Assembly: GCA_023078685.1 (NCBI GenBank)
Contig: JALGAS010000001.1
Coordinates: 6,448,001-6,512,000, forward strand
Length of the DNA: 64,000 nucleotides
Direction of reading: 5' to 3'
DNA from: Neopestalotiopsis rosae
Lineage: Eukaryota > Ascomycota > Sordariomycetes > Amphisphaeriales > Sporocadaceae
The position numbers and the translations under genes are program-made. Positions 32,914 to 44,739 of this stretch are shown here, piece by piece. The notes under the pieces were generated by a model. That model had not been told where the DNA came from. It saw only the letters and a list, made by a program, of their open reading frames with translations, and did not search any database. Within the stretch, counting starts at the first letter, position 1. Each line of letters begins with the position of its first letter.

Positions 32914-35900
32914 CTATTCACCGGCGTCTTGGGTGTCTTTGGGTTGATTGAATGTTGTCTTGATCCGCGTTTTGAGGGCTTTACTGAATGTCGAAATTGT
33001 TTCCCTCTTCGACAACTTCGATCCTTTCGAGACATCATCCACGCGCCGTGGGCCAAATCCCTCTACCTCTCTTGACACTTGCGATCCTTGGCCATGTTGA
33101 TCAGAGATTTGATCTTTGCTGGTCTCGTCGTCGTGTAATTCAGAACTGACGCTGAGGCCAAAATTGGCATATAATTGATCCATTTCAAACAGAAGTCGCT
33201 GGCATAATTCGTCCGAACGGGGATACTCTCTCTTCAGACGAAGCAAATTCCGTCGCGCCAACGGCCATAAATCCAAATTCGTTGGAGCAACTTGTTGCTC
33301 ATCGTGGAGCTCTTGAATTATCGAAATAGTAGACTCCACCAGTAGTTCAGGTATGAGAAAGGTGTTCTTCTCTGTACCTTCAGTGCTCCAGAATAATACA
33401 GCGGACTCGACAAAGATACGGGGCCATGTATCAAGGCAAGCCTTGGATCTACCGATCGAGAAAATACATTTTATCAATTCTGGATTGCAGATCATTGTAC
33501 CACAGTTAAATGGTGAAATCGGATTCGAAATCGGATCGTGCTCCTTCTCTAGGAGATTCTGGACAAGCTCAATTAGACATCAATCGACTCTAACAATATC
33601 GATTAGGGGCTGTGTAGAGTCTTGCGAGTCAAGGACTGATAGGCTCTCTGCGGGATGATGAGAGACTGTCCCCTTCTGGTCACCGCCATCAATAGAGTAT
33701 GGAGGCAATGTGAGAGTCGGACACGGATGTATGTGATTCAGCCGATCATTCAAGAGAAGTCTGGTGAGAAGACTTCCTTCTCCCGGGACCAGCAGATGGA
33801 GTATGTGGAGTGTCTCCTCCGAATCTAGTCGTTCAAAATAGTCTCCGACACCAAGGAAGGCGAGGAATGTCCTGAGGGCTCGGTCCTTCTCTTCATCTTT
33901 GAGGAAATGTTTCGTCACCAATTCTGCAACGCACAGAAAGAGACCTGCATCCATTGCGAATTTCAAGTACACATAGGTCGGGAACCTGAGATCAGCATGG
34001 GTTCTGATTCCGGCTACATTCAGCAAGGGTGAGAGTTGACCTGGAGACAAAGAGGATATGAAGTACAACAGGCTTTTCCCTGTAGTCATTTCAGCTTCCT
34101 TGAGGTGATACAAGATTTGGTCTACACCATGAAGTTCGCGCGGTGACGACCAATCATTTGCGTCTCCAGGTATCACGGCCTGTCCGACTTTTGTTGAGGC
34201 AGAAGTATGTCTGGGCTCAGCCATATAGAATTTACTGAGAAAAGAGTGCCCGTTTTCGTGCAAGTACTTTGCTTCGCTGTCCAGCAATAGTGTCTTGAAT
34301 TTGGCGCCAAGGACGAACTCGCGCACCGTCTGGTGCATAAGCTGGACTGACCACATCTCTCCAAAGCATTTTACCTCGAGCAGGCCGCCGCATGCGTTGG
34401 TGATCATCTTGTGTGCACTTTCGAGGTTATGCCTTCCGATATCTGTCCTATCAATAATGGCTCTGCAGTTGTCGAATGTTAATGAGTTGTAGCAAGCTAG
34501 GATCAAATACGCTTGAGCAAGTGTCAACATTTTATCACTGCGCGTGACGGTCTCCAGGAGCACATAAGCTTTCGTTCTCAGCGACCGTTGGCAGCGTTTA
34601 ACAATCTCCTCGTAATACTCGTGGAGTTCCTGAGGTAAGCTCTTGAGTATTTGCCGAAGGTCTTCGTCAGTTGTTATGCTGTGCGCCGCATCGATCAAGT
34701 CTCGTAAAGCCAGTCTCGCCCAGAGAAAGACACCACGCGCAGTGGTCGTAATTTCCGGGACCAAGCGACCAACGATCTCCGCAACGTCCTCATGCATCTC
34801 GAGTGTTTGATAGCAATAGCCCTTTATGTCATCGGTAGTGTGGTCATGGATTGCAAAACCGGGACAGTCTGAGAAGCCTTGCACAAAAGCCTCCCAAGAA
34901 CGGCTGGAAAAACAAATTCTCAGATTTGTGAGACCGGATTTTGATTCTTGTTGTAAATCGCCCAGGAACTCTTTGATCACATCCGGTGTGCCGTCGTACT
35001 CATCAAGTGCATCAAAGAAAAAGCATATATTCAGCTTTTCCAACTTTTGGCCAAGTATGTGACGAAGCATTTTCCATAATGCACCTTGTCTCCATACTTG
35101 CATCTCGAGCTTTGCTTCCAGGATGTATCTCTTGATGGGAAATGCTACTCCCACGATATCCTCAATGAGAGAGCTGAGACCATCGGCCAGTTGCGGCCGC
35201 TGCTGGAGGATCTGAGTCAATATGCTTCTTAGCAGCCCATCAAGCGATTTTTGTAGAATAGATCCACGGTGATGGAAGAAGAATGATGCAAATATCGGTT
35301 CTTCGGTGTTTTTCCAATCGTTGAGGAATTTGCGCGTTCTCGAATCATCGCAAATAAACTTCATCAGGGTTGACTTCCCGGAACCAGGCTTTCCCTGAAT
35401 CCAGTACAGTTTCTCTCCGGAACGTAACCATTTTGGAAATGCAAGGTCGTCATTTTCAAATATCCATTCAAATGTATGGCGAGACCTAATTTCGATTCCT
35501 TCATGTCTCTGTGATAATTCAGGCACGTATAGTGATGACGCAAGCACTGGGCGAGTTAGTAATACTGATGACTTATTGGGTGTCGTGAAGCAGAACTTAC
35601 TGGACGCAGGCACAGTGAGGATCATCTCCTCCATTTTCTTCCGTTCCGAGGACCTTATTGATCCGCAACTTGAAGCAGCTGACTCGGGGCGCGCCTCATC
35701 CTTGCAAAAGAAGGATTCTTTGGTCGTCGCTCCTGGGAATGCCCCTGGTGCGTCAGATGGGGGTGCGGTGATTGAGTCAATAAGCTCGCCGATCTTCGCG
35801 AGGACTCTAGAGCAGTTTTCATCATTCTTATGAAACTTAACAATACTGGAATGATCCTTGTTGATCGGAATGGTTAGATCCGGGTGTTGGCTTATGAAAC

Positions 35901-36982
35901 TCGAGGTTGCCGACTCTCTTGAGACAAGAATTCTCTGAGTGGTAGATTTACGAATCCCGCCACCCGAGTTTACCTGTTCTATCAGTCAATGACGGAGGCC
36001 ATCATGAGCCTTGGGGTCTAACCTCAACAATACTAGATGTTCTAGTCTCATAAGCCCAGAACACACTCATTCTCTGGTTGGATTTATGTGCCAGGAAGCG
36101 CTCGTCCAAGTCAACAAGATAGCGAGATCCGATAGCCAGGTCCTCAACGAGAGTTCGATTCGGTTGGTGCTGCACCAAGCTTTGGAGGTGCGACTGTTCC
36201 ATGCCTAGATTGGGGACGCCGAAGAGAATGGCGCCTCTGATCAGGCGTAAGATGTGAATGGATTTTTCCCCGCCCCTTGCCAGGCGGCAAATACCTTCTT
36301 TCAGGACAATTCCTCCCAGGCTGTGTGCCATCACGAGCATCTCAGGCGCGGATGGTGATGAGAAGTCGGATGCCTCAAGGTGATTAATGAGAGAGATCGA
36401 AAGATCTGAGATGGACTGGAACGACGTGCTGTCTATGAGGGACGTATCATAACCATATATCCAGACTCGCGTCGTAGGGTGATGCTGCGGAAACTCATCT
36501 CGTAGCCACATGAACTCCTTTCTGCCGCCTCGAGGCTGCCATGAACCAAATGGGTGGCTAGAGAGACCTGAAATGGCGATACAGCTTGAAAGACGAGCAT
36601 TAACAGATGCGTCATAACCATTGAGCTAGGGCACCGACCTATATCTATGTTTATGAGGTGGTCGTATATCGTGAAGAGGAGTCATGCCCCTGAAATGCGA
36701 GTCAAGAAGCATGCTATTATCGAGTCGCGGGTGCACAATACTCCATTCATCCTTATCTGCAGAGTTCTTAACGATTTCGGGTATCTGAACGAACATCACG
36801 GTAGCTGTCTTATTTGTCCCGGTCCAGGGGCTGACCGTAATGGTAGCCAGAGAACAGATCTCTATGGTCGAGACATCCTGCTCAAGTGCCCAACCCAGCA
36901 GCTGGGCGGCTTGGGTATAGCTGCCGATATAAGATGGCAAGCCGCGTAGTCGATACACCAGGCTGGTTGGCAGCGGCGCCAT
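32914..36982 (-). pseudogene. NLR-like gene (lipase-like domain + NACHT) with an in-frame TGA
   Basis: Exons 36982-36639, 36584-36023, 35973-35601 and 35546-33580 join in phase to 1081 codons ending in TGA at 33582-33580. The same frame then stays open for 221 more codons to 32914. The order is a short N-terminal region, an alpha/beta-hydrolase domain (SGLSSHPFGSW, nucleophile in MAHSLGG), a linker, and a NACHT NTPase with Walker A GKPGSGKST and Walker B FFFDALDEYD. Long helical repeats follow. Fungal NLR-like proteins of this layout act in self/non-self recognition, with the hydrolase as effector. The TGA precedes a plausible C-terminal end rich in Lys and Glu, so a nonsense mutation (TGG or CGA to TGA) is likely. 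Alternatives are a true end at 33580 plus a decayed tail, or a 36-nt intron (GTTAGA..GTCCAG) that would remove the stop in phase but is very short. Confidence 0.72.
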
Positions 36983-37740
36983 CTTGCCTCATATGGTCTC
37001 GTAAATCCTACCTGCGACCAGTTCCCATAAGCTGGTCTTCGAACTGGCTTCAAGGGCTGTGGAGTCGTCTGGACTCGACTGAGCCCCGGTTACGGTATCT
37101 TTATTTTCAGTGGGTCGTAGCTGTGATCCAGGAAGGTTTCGCGCGCCCTTGTGCTCCTTGGTGCTATGGCAAATCGAAGCTGACGTGCGCGTGCGTGTTG
37201 TCACCTAGGCCTCCCCGCGCTCGCCCGCATGCACGATGTAACGTCAGACGATTGGAAATAGACACCCCACCGATGTGCTGCGGCTAGCTTTATTGTCTGC
37301 GCAGACTTGAAGCCTACTTCTGAAATCACCAGACGAACTCTCATTATCACCCAAGCCGCGAAAATGAATACATGGACAGCCATATCTCCGCTTATCGTGC
37401 GGACAGGGACTTGTGGACCCAGGCAGAGGTTGAACACCGTATCTCATGTGTTTGATTGTAAACTCCATTCTCATAGTCTCGCGAGCTAGATTCAGTGAAA
37501 AGAGTGAATATCAATAGTCAGGAGCCCGCGATCATAATCACCAGCACGACCAGGATGTTACAGATAGATAGTACGAGCTCAGGTAAAATTCATTAACGAC
37601 AACACTTTATAATGTACAAATTACTAACGAAAGCGCACCCAGGCCAGTCGTGTAAGGTGAGAAATAGAGAATAGGCACCGAGGGTAGCAAAAAGGCGAAA
37701 AAAAATGGGGTAGTACAAATCCAACTCCCCAATTCGTCAG
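36983..37740. other. intergenic between NLR-like gene and tRNA
   Basis: Upstream flank of the NLR-like gene. Overlapping short frames on both strands have no recognisable motif; nothing else is supported. Confidence 0.5.
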
Positions 37741-37837
37741 TCCCTCGAGCCGGATTTGAACCGGCGACCTGTGGATATTCCTGAATTGGAATTGTTGCAA
37801 TTACAGTCCATCGCTCTGCCAACTGAGCTATCAAGGG
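37741..37837 (-). tRNA. tRNA-Tyr (GTA) with intron
   Basis: The minus strand folds as a tRNA: acceptor stem CCCTTGA/TCGAGGG with discriminator A, D-arm GCTC..GAGC, anticodon loop CTGTAA with anticodon GTA, T-arm CGCCGGTTCAAATCCGGC. The anticodon stem TGGA/TCCA is split by an intron of about 23 nt just 3' of the anticodon, the usual place in eukaryotic nuclear tRNA-Tyr. The internal A and B boxes are present. Confidence 0.93.
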
Positions 37838-39046
37838 TGGCGTTGAATGCAACCTTCCTTAACAGTATCCAATTCAGCTCAGTAATAATCAATTCTCCGT
37901 GTGAATGTTGATGCGCAATTGAGGTCGGGCACGACAGTGATGATCAAAGACTTTGTATAGTGCGCGTGGGTCTGACTGGTCGCCAGCGCCCTGGATCGGC
38001 CTGGTGATTCCGGACAACTAAGACCTCAGGTTGTCATTTCGGGACGTGAGCCGGGCGTCTGGATTGCTCTAGCTGCATGGCAACAGGGTGCAGCGGGGCT
38101 CACCTGGAAGTAAGTGCTGAGGATGATACTTGTGCTTACGTTGAAAATTTAGCAAATGACCATTTAAATGCAATGTTCAATCCGCCTAAGAACCGGCTGT
38201 TGGGCGATAATGATGAAAATCAGTCAGAGAATTAGTTGCTAGCACCAAGCAAAGCTTTTAGCCGTAGACAGCGTGCGATGACAGAAAACCCAACTGGGCA
38301 TTGCAGACCACTGCGCTAAGCTAGCGGCCAACATCTATGCCATTGAATCAGTACTCTCGGTATTGTGGACTTGTGTCGTCAGGCCTTATCCATCATATAC
38401 ATTTATCTCTTCCCTTGAATATGAGCGAAATAGCTATCCTTGGGACTAAAAACTGATTTGAGCTATAGAAATCTCGGAGTATGAATACGTCTGGTGCTTT
38501 GTCGTACATGATTTTGTGCTCGGTAAGCAAGTACTACAGTGTAAGTAAATGGGCATAAGCTCAAGGCAAATAAACGCCCTGGACATGGATGTGACCCAGG
38601 TCGAACGAGCTTCCCGCGACGCTGTTTTTAAGTTGTCATTAGCTTTCTCAAAGGCCTTGAAACTTTCAAAACAGCGGGGTTGGATCTCTGAAAGGAAAGG
38701 TGGACGGGAAGATGCAGGTAATTGACAGCAGCCCTTTTCGATATGGAAAGAGCTAATGCACCTAATCGCCCGCCTTGCAGCGAGTCTTACGCGCAAGGTT
38801 AGGCGCCTGGGACGCCTCTACGGACTACACCACCCAAGAAGTCAGCTTCTTGGCTTTGGTGACCACGCGAGCATTTATTTCCAGCCTCCGCCTTTTTCCA
38901 CGTCAGCCATGTCTCTGCAACATTCTCAATTGCTGCAACCGTCCAGAACGCAATGTATGCATATGTCTCGGTTATGGACCTATACCTCGCGACATTTTAC
39001 TGTCTGGCCGCCCATTTAAGGCGATAGTCAGGGCTGGCAAATTCAG
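37838..39046. other. intergenic between tRNA and DUF2235 gene
   Basis: About 1.2 kb with no supported gene. A 97-codon plus-strand frame (38775-39068) overlaps the next gene's start in another frame and has no motif. Confidence 0.5.
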
Positions 39047-40571
39047 ATGCCACCCTACAAGCGTTTGATCATTGCGTGCGACGGAACATGGGTCAACAGC
39101 AATGACGGCTTCACCCGAAGCTACAGCCTATTTGGCAACAGTGAAAAGCTCGCGATTCCTTCCAATATCACGCGTCTCTGTCGCGCACTTCTACCAGAGT
39201 CCAGAGAAGGCGTCGAGCAAATCGTATTCTATCAGTCTGGTGTGGGGAGTACTGGCGGGCTGTTCGGCCATTTGAGCGGCATCTTTGGTCATGGTCTTGG
39301 GGAAAATATCAGACAGGCTTACACCTTTATCTGCAATGTACGTCAGCCAAATACGTGCATCTTTCTTGGTTGTGGCGCATCCCGACTAATATGACTTCCA
39401 GAATTATCAAGAAGGTGATGAGATCTTTTTGGTTGGCTTTTCGCGCGGAGCTTTCATCGCTCGTAGCATCGCGTCTCTAATATCCGGTATTGGCATACTC
39501 ACTCGGAGCGGACTCGGTGCTTTCTACCCCATCTTCAAAGACTGGGAGAACCAAAACATTCCTGGGTATACGCCAAAACTCGAGACGCACTCTTGGCCGC
39601 TTCGCCATCGTCCTGTATTCAAGGTTGGCAGCAAGCATTACTGGCATAGACTTGTGGACGCTGGGCTGTCTGGCCCCGCGATCCCCACCATCAAGGCTAT
39701 TGGCGTTTTCGACACGGTGGGTTCCTTGGGAGTGCCAACTATCAAACTGTTCAAGATTCCAATCTATATGCATTCGACCCGCGAATATGCTTTTACCAAT
39801 ACCGAAGTGCCCCCAAATGTCGAATACGCCTTCCAAGCCTTGGCGCTGGATGAACGACGAGCACCGTTTTCGCCAACCGTATGGGAATCACCAAAACCAG
39901 ACTCGGGCGCGGTCCTACGGAAACTGAAGCAAACCTGGCTGTTAGGGGCTCACAGTGGCGTTGGCGGCGGCTACGAAGACACATCATCATCCGACATATC
40001 CCTCGCCTGGATGATCACTCAGCTCGCTCCATTGCTGGCGTTTGACAGATCATACATCAAGAGGCAGCGCGAGCAAAATGTTGAATTCTACCATCGCAAG
40101 GGCGTCCGTGTGCTGTCATGGGCCATGGGTTTACTGCAGGCCTCTGACACCAAGTTATATGCGACGCTTACTGGAAAGCAGACACGCACTCCGGGCGAGT
40201 ACTGCGTCATAGATCCGATTTCTGGCGAGACCACTGATCAGCGCCTCACCGACACTTGCGAGTTCATTCACTCTTCGGTGCACCATAGAATTAGGCACAA
40301 GGGTGCAGCTTTAGTGAAAAATGCAGACGATTATGACACCATGGACACTACACTGTATCAGCCGGATGCGCTCAGAGACTTCAGATACTTCAGGGGTTCC
40401 AAAGCCGACCGTTATGGCGGAGAATATTGGCGAGGATATGAGAAGTGGGTGAAGCGAAATCCAGATGGATCGCTGACGTGGATTGTCGAAGACACGATTG
40501 AACCAGACACGGCAGAAATGGATCTGCTCAAGGGGTGGTCACGATCACGCTCTGAAAAGAGACGAAGATAA
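39047..40571 (+). CDS. DUF2235 (Tle1-like) alpha/beta hydrolase
   Basis: Two exons (39047-39337, 39402-40571) give 486 residues. The family start LIIACDGTWVNS is followed by FYQSGVGSTGG, then LGENIRQAY, and after the intron by the nucleophile motif GFSRGA. VFDTVGSLGVP (catalytic Asp region) and LDERRAPFSPTVW are also typical, as is a His near GAHSGVGGGY. The family includes bacterial type VI phospholipases; fungal members are cytosolic or membrane-associated hydrolases of mostly unknown substrate. There is no signal peptide. No link to the peptide cluster is visible. Confidence 0.93.
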
Positions 40572-40695
40572 GCAAGGCATATCACCGAAGCCATGTTATC
40601 AGGTGGCTACAAAAACCGACAACGACTCGAAAGCATAAAAGAGGCGGGTGCCTTTCTTTGCGTATCGAATATTGCCGTACCTTCTCGTCTCTGCC

Positions 40696-42357
40696 CTAGC
40701 CATTCCTCTGGCTCTCGACCAGCTGGTAGCTTTCAACTTTATTCATACTTCTCGGCCACCATTTCAATGTCCTCAACTCTTCGCCACCATCCGTGGCTTT
40801 TCGCCTAACAGTCAAGGCGAAGTCCTGTCCCCATCGGTCGGCATCGAAAAAGAAGCTATGCTGGAGTGTGGCTACATCGCCTTCTAGGATGCCTGCTTTC
40901 GCGGCCCTTGACGATGAATCTAGGTCTTTCACGATGCCTCCCGAGCGCGACAAACTGTCTTCATTGAACCCAAGATAGAACTCCTCGTGGTCTTGTCGCT
41001 GCAAGGTCCATTCTAGGCCCTCAATTACGCGTAGAACGTCAGACGGCAGAACGATTGGGACCGCCTCGGACATGTCTCGGTAGCTAGTTGTAGCTTCAGG
41101 TCCCAGCTCTCTCTCGAGTATCGCATTCCAGATCGCGATGCCGTGAGGCTGTTCCTGTTTCCTAAGATGTATCATCTCAAGAACCAGTTCGTCCAAGGAG
41201 CGTCCTCCACCCTTTTTCAACTGATACGCCAAGAGGAGAAAGTACATTAGCCCACGTTGGTACGGAATTCTATTCACATGTCCGCTGGCCCAGAACCTGC
41301 TCTGGATATCTTTGTTCTTAATATGGCGATCTGGGTTTGTATAGTAGCCAGATATATGAATATTCAGCCGCCGAACGAAGTCTCGCTCGGTGAATAAGCC
41401 GAACCTGAATGGAAGGAACAGCGAATAGTATTCGGCGATACCCTCATTCCACCACCCATCCGCCATCTCTTCCATTGTTGGGCCACCGACAGAATGCCCG
41501 AGACGTGGCCAATTATGCACAGTCTCGTGCATGAGAAACTCATCTATTCCGTCTTCCTGACGTGGTGCAACCGTGGTCCAAGCAAAGACAAAGCCGCGGT
41601 GGAGGCCTCGACCAGAGACGCATTTCTGAATGTTTCGACGAATAAAGATACGATATGTTGGCTCCTGATCATCGAAGAATGTAGCCATCTTGGGGTACAA
41701 AGCCTGCATCTTGGCACCAAGAGCTGGCACATCGAATGGTGGGCTCGATAGCCAGTATGTGCCAAATGAGCCCTTCGTCTCTCCGGCGGGATAGCTCTGC
41801 AGTGGTCCGACGGCAAAAAAGCATTCATCGAGCACTCTGCCCTTGATCTGAGCCGTGACTTTGACACCTTCGCCGAGCGAGCATACTGCGCGCGTGGATT
41901 TCGGCGTCGACGAAAAGTCCCACTCAATTGTTGTGTCTAGCACTTCATCGATGGCGGGGCGAAGCATGATAGCCATACCAGCTGCACTCAAGCCGCCGCC
42001 ATCTCTCTCGAGCGCTATCTGTGGGCCACAAGGGCTTGTCTCGGTCGCATCCCAGGGCCGCGCTGTGTACTCAACAGTTACTTCTCCGGACGCAATGTCT
42101 CTTCCGGCATGAAATGTGCGACGGCGCCCATCCTTGGAGTCGACAGCATACAATGCGAGGGGACCATCGTTATCACGGATAGTCACATCGCTGGTGGTGT
42201 ATTGCTGAGTCTTGATGGGACCTCGGACCAGAACATGGTGGAGGAGAATGTCATCCTTGACCTTGTTTGGAACAGAAAGGACCATGCGTACACTGATTGA
42301 GTGGTGCTCTGGGTCGCAGTCAAGTTGCGGAGTCAGTGTAACTTGTAGCGGCAGCAT
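40696..42357 (-). CDS. M61-like (glycyl aminopeptidase-type) metallopeptidase with C-terminal PDZ-like domain
   Basis: The frame extends to 42588, but the ATG at 42357 fits the start of the N-terminal beta domain (LPLQVTLTPQLDC) and gives 553 residues. The zinc site is HETVH with the third ligand in WWNEGIAEYY, the gluzincin pattern of the M1/M61 clan. The C-terminal part has GIVKDLDSSSRAAKAGILEGD, as in a PDZ domain. M61 enzymes cleave N-terminal Gly or Ala. No signal peptide with this start; an upstream extension with one hydrophobic segment is possible. No intron is needed. Confidence 0.82.
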   Translation of the reverse strand: MLPLQVTLTPQLDCDPEHHSISVRMVLSVPNKVKDDILLHHVLVRGPIKTQQYTTSDVTIRDNDGPLALYAVDSKDGRRRTFHAGRDIASGEVTVEYTARPWDATETSPCGPQIALERDGGGLSAAGMAIMLRPAIDEVLDTTIEWDFSSTPKSTRAVCSLGEGVKVTAQIKGRVLDECFFAVGPLQSYPAGETKGSFGTYWLSSPPFDVPALGAKMQALYPKMATFFDDQEPTYRIFIRRNIQKCVSGRGLHRGFVFAWTTVAPRQEDGIDEFLMHETVHNWPRLGHSVGGPTMEEMADGWWNEGIAEYYSLFLPFRFGLFTERDFVRRLNIHISGYYTNPDRHIKNKDIQSRFWASGHVNRIPYQRGLMYFLLLAYQLKKGGGRSLDELVLEMIHLRKQEQPHGIAIWNAILERELGPEATTSYRDMSEAVPIVLPSDVLRVIEGLEWTLQRQDHEEFYLGFNEDSLSRSGGIVKDLDSSSRAAKAGILEGDVATLQHSFFFDADRWGQDFALTVRRKATDGGEELRTLKWWPRSMNKVESYQLVESQRNG

Positions 42358-42826
42358 GTTACAAAAATGCCAAAATATGTATTGTGAACTGAGGGATGAA
42401 AGTTTGGGAACTTTATCTGACGATAGAGTGATTATAAATATGAACGTCGCTGCTAATAGGACTTTGATGTTATGTGGGGTATTCGCAGTGAGATGTGCAT
42501 ACATAGTAGATAGGCAAAGTCCTGGACAGGACTTTGGCTGTACTGTGCCGCATACTGGCAATCGCCTGCATGCAAAGCAAGATCGCATGATTGCAGATCA
42601 TTACATCTGCCTTGGTAATTTACCTTGTCATAGGAGCAACTGACTGCGATCAGTGCATGTCGAGATAAAGATGATGCATGGCTTTTGCTTTTTTCCCTAT
42701 TGATGTATGTACATTGAAGACGGACTGCAGAACCGCACTTATGTGTATAGACATGCGCAAGGATTGTAGGTCAGGTGCATTTAGTAAATCAGCTCCAATC
42801 ATTGCACGGTCTAAATGCTAAAAAGA
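42358..42826. other. intergenic, upstream of peptidase
   Basis: Presumed promoter of the M61-like gene and 3' flank of the next gene. The minus-strand frame runs on to 42588 without a better start context; no other feature was seen. Confidence 0.45.
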
Positions 42827-43321
42827 TCAGATCTGCACTTTATCGGATTCCCACCTCCCAGTCAAAGAGCCGACTCCAGCGCCGACAGCCTGTAGCTTCT
42901 CCTTGTCCTTCTGCAGCTCGTCCTTGGTCACTCCCGGCCAAACAGCCATCCACCTCCCGCTCAGGCAGACCGTGGCAGGATCTCCGGATGTCCACACGCT
43001 CCCAGGCACAATCGGCTCCCGCAGCTCAATGGTGTTCGTGGCGCTGTCTCCCGGTGCCAGCGTCACTAGCGACTCGGTGCCCGGCGGCATCGCCCGGCTA
43101 ATCTTGAGCGCCTTGATGGGAATCGGCTCGGCGGCGCCGACAGGTGTGACGGAGACCAGGCCCAGGCCAAGCGCGGCGGGATCCAAGGGTGATTCCCATT
43201 TGAGAATCGTCACGACCTCGGAGGGATGTGTGTTCTTGACCGACACCGCGATGGCTGGAGGATTCTTTGATGTTACGGAGACATCAGTTTGAAGGTTGGT
43301 TAGAAATGATTCTTGTGTCAT
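42827..43321 (-). CDS. stand-alone protein resembling an M35 (deuterolysin) prodomain
   Basis: Single exon, 164 residues from the ATG at 43321 (an in-frame start at 43405 would add 28). The pattern VKNTHPSEVVTILKWESPLD, then IKALKISRAMPP and ESLVTLAPGDSATNTIEL, is laid out like the propeptide of deuterolysins (ITNTGATALKVLKAGSILD ... GLRLYV ... FQTIEAGETVEV in the neighbour at 44740). It has no signal peptide and no protease domain. Such proteins are found in fungi without assigned function. A role as an intracellular inhibitor or chaperone of an M35 protease is only an inference from resemblance and position. Confidence 0.7.
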   Translation of the reverse strand: MTQESFLTNLQTDVSVTSKNPPAIAVSVKNTHPSEVVTILKWESPLDPAALGLGLVSVTPVGAAEPIPIKALKISRAMPPGTESLVTLAPGDSATNTIELREPIVPGSVWTSGDPATVCLSGRWMAVWPGVTKDELQKDKEKLQAVGAGVGSLTGRWESDKVQI

Positions 43322-44739
43322 TTCGTCTCTTCTGACTCGTAGCGATGCTTTACGAGGTTGAAAATAATTTGAAGAAATTGCAGCGAATTTTGATCTTACT
43401 TGCAAGAAAGTTCCGTTTGGTCAAGATCGATTGCGAGACAGTTTGATTCTCGAGACCCGGGCATCGTCTCATTAGAGAATACGGCGGCGGATAGGAGCTC
43501 AATATTTACATGATCCTGAAGCTGTAGTGAATAAACACCCTAGTCTCGCTTGTCAATTAGCACCGCCCCTAAATGTGATTTTCACTATGCATCCACTGAA
43601 GAGAGTCTCTTGGCATCACGTACAATTAAGCGTTGTGGACTAGCATCCCCAGCATCCCTAGCCCAGTGCCACTCGAAGAAGATGTTGGTCATTCACAATT
43701 TGTCGACTCCTTCTTTCGTCATCATCGCTGACGAACCTGTACACTTTGTTTCCTCGGATCATGAAGGACCGTCTTACCAGGGTGTCAACCTGCGCTGTGC
43801 GACCTGTACGGATTTACTATGAGTTGAATCATCCGCCACGTGCTGTATGCGACACTGAAGTGCGCCAATCTAGGTCATATTCCTATCAAACATTGCCTAT
43901 TGCTCTTGGTCCACTACCAAGACCAGGATCCCCCACAAATTCAATATGTCCGATACAACAAGTGCGACGGGCAAAGTTTAAGTTTAAATACAAAAAGTAG
44001 AATCAAATACGATCTGATGATTATTCAATGGAGACATGTTGAAACCCCTGCACCATCAGCTAATGCAACGATACATTCATCCAATCTTGGGATGATTTTC
44101 TAGTTCCCCGTCAAGTTCTAGCCTTTTTCCAAACAACCCCACTGAACAAAGCCAGAATGTTCCGCATCGCCCTTCCAATATGGGCCCCTGTCCATTACCT
44201 AACGAGTTCAACTACGATGCCTGTCGTATGGCAGGATCTTAATTACCATTTCATGGCTACCGGGTTTGGGTTGGTGGAAGAGCGCGGCGTTTGTCAATCC
44301 GACTACGCTACTTTGAGCCTCATGACGGACCCTAGAGAGACTTGGCAGCGGCACATAGAAGATATACTGGCCCCAGCATCTCGCAACCCCTTGTTCTTAC
44401 TGTTGCTTGCCATGCTACCCTCCGCAGTTCGCTTAGTCTATGTGCCGGCATGGCGTTGATGGTGACATTCGTCGCCCCAAGACGACGGGGCCAGGACATC
44501 GCCGCCCCAAGACGATGGGGGCCAGGGTATCGCCGCCCCAAGACGATGGGGGCAGGGGATGGAAGCAAACAGCCTTGAGAATAGTAGATAAACTCGAGCA
44601 ACCCGCCATGATGGAAATGAATTATTGCCAGTAGCAGTTGCAACCATTGTACCAACCCGGAGTTGACTTCTCTTCCGTCCATTCATTCATTTACTATTTC
44701 GATTCTACTTACTGCTAGCACAGTCTCCCCATTTCCAAT
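43322..44739. other. intergenic between prodomain-like protein and M35 protease
   Basis: No gene is supported. It contains a three-copy minisatellite (44470-44558) in the upstream region of the protease. A 90-codon plus-strand frame (43550-43822) has no motif. Confidence 0.5.
44470..44558 (+). repeat. minisatellite, three copies of about 27-31 nt
   Basis: Units of the form TCGCCGCCCCAAGACGATGG followed by a GGCCAGGG-like end, repeated three times with few differences. It lies 180-270 bp upstream of the M35 protease ATG and could alter promoter strength or be neutral. Confidence 0.85.

Noticed and set aside
38285..38340. tRNA-like GCGCAGTGGTC stretch on the minus strand
   Set aside because: No matching T-arm or acceptor stem could be folded.
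39477..39836. 119-codon antisense frame in the DUF2235 gene
   Set aside because: Overlaps a clearly conserved coding frame on the plus strand.
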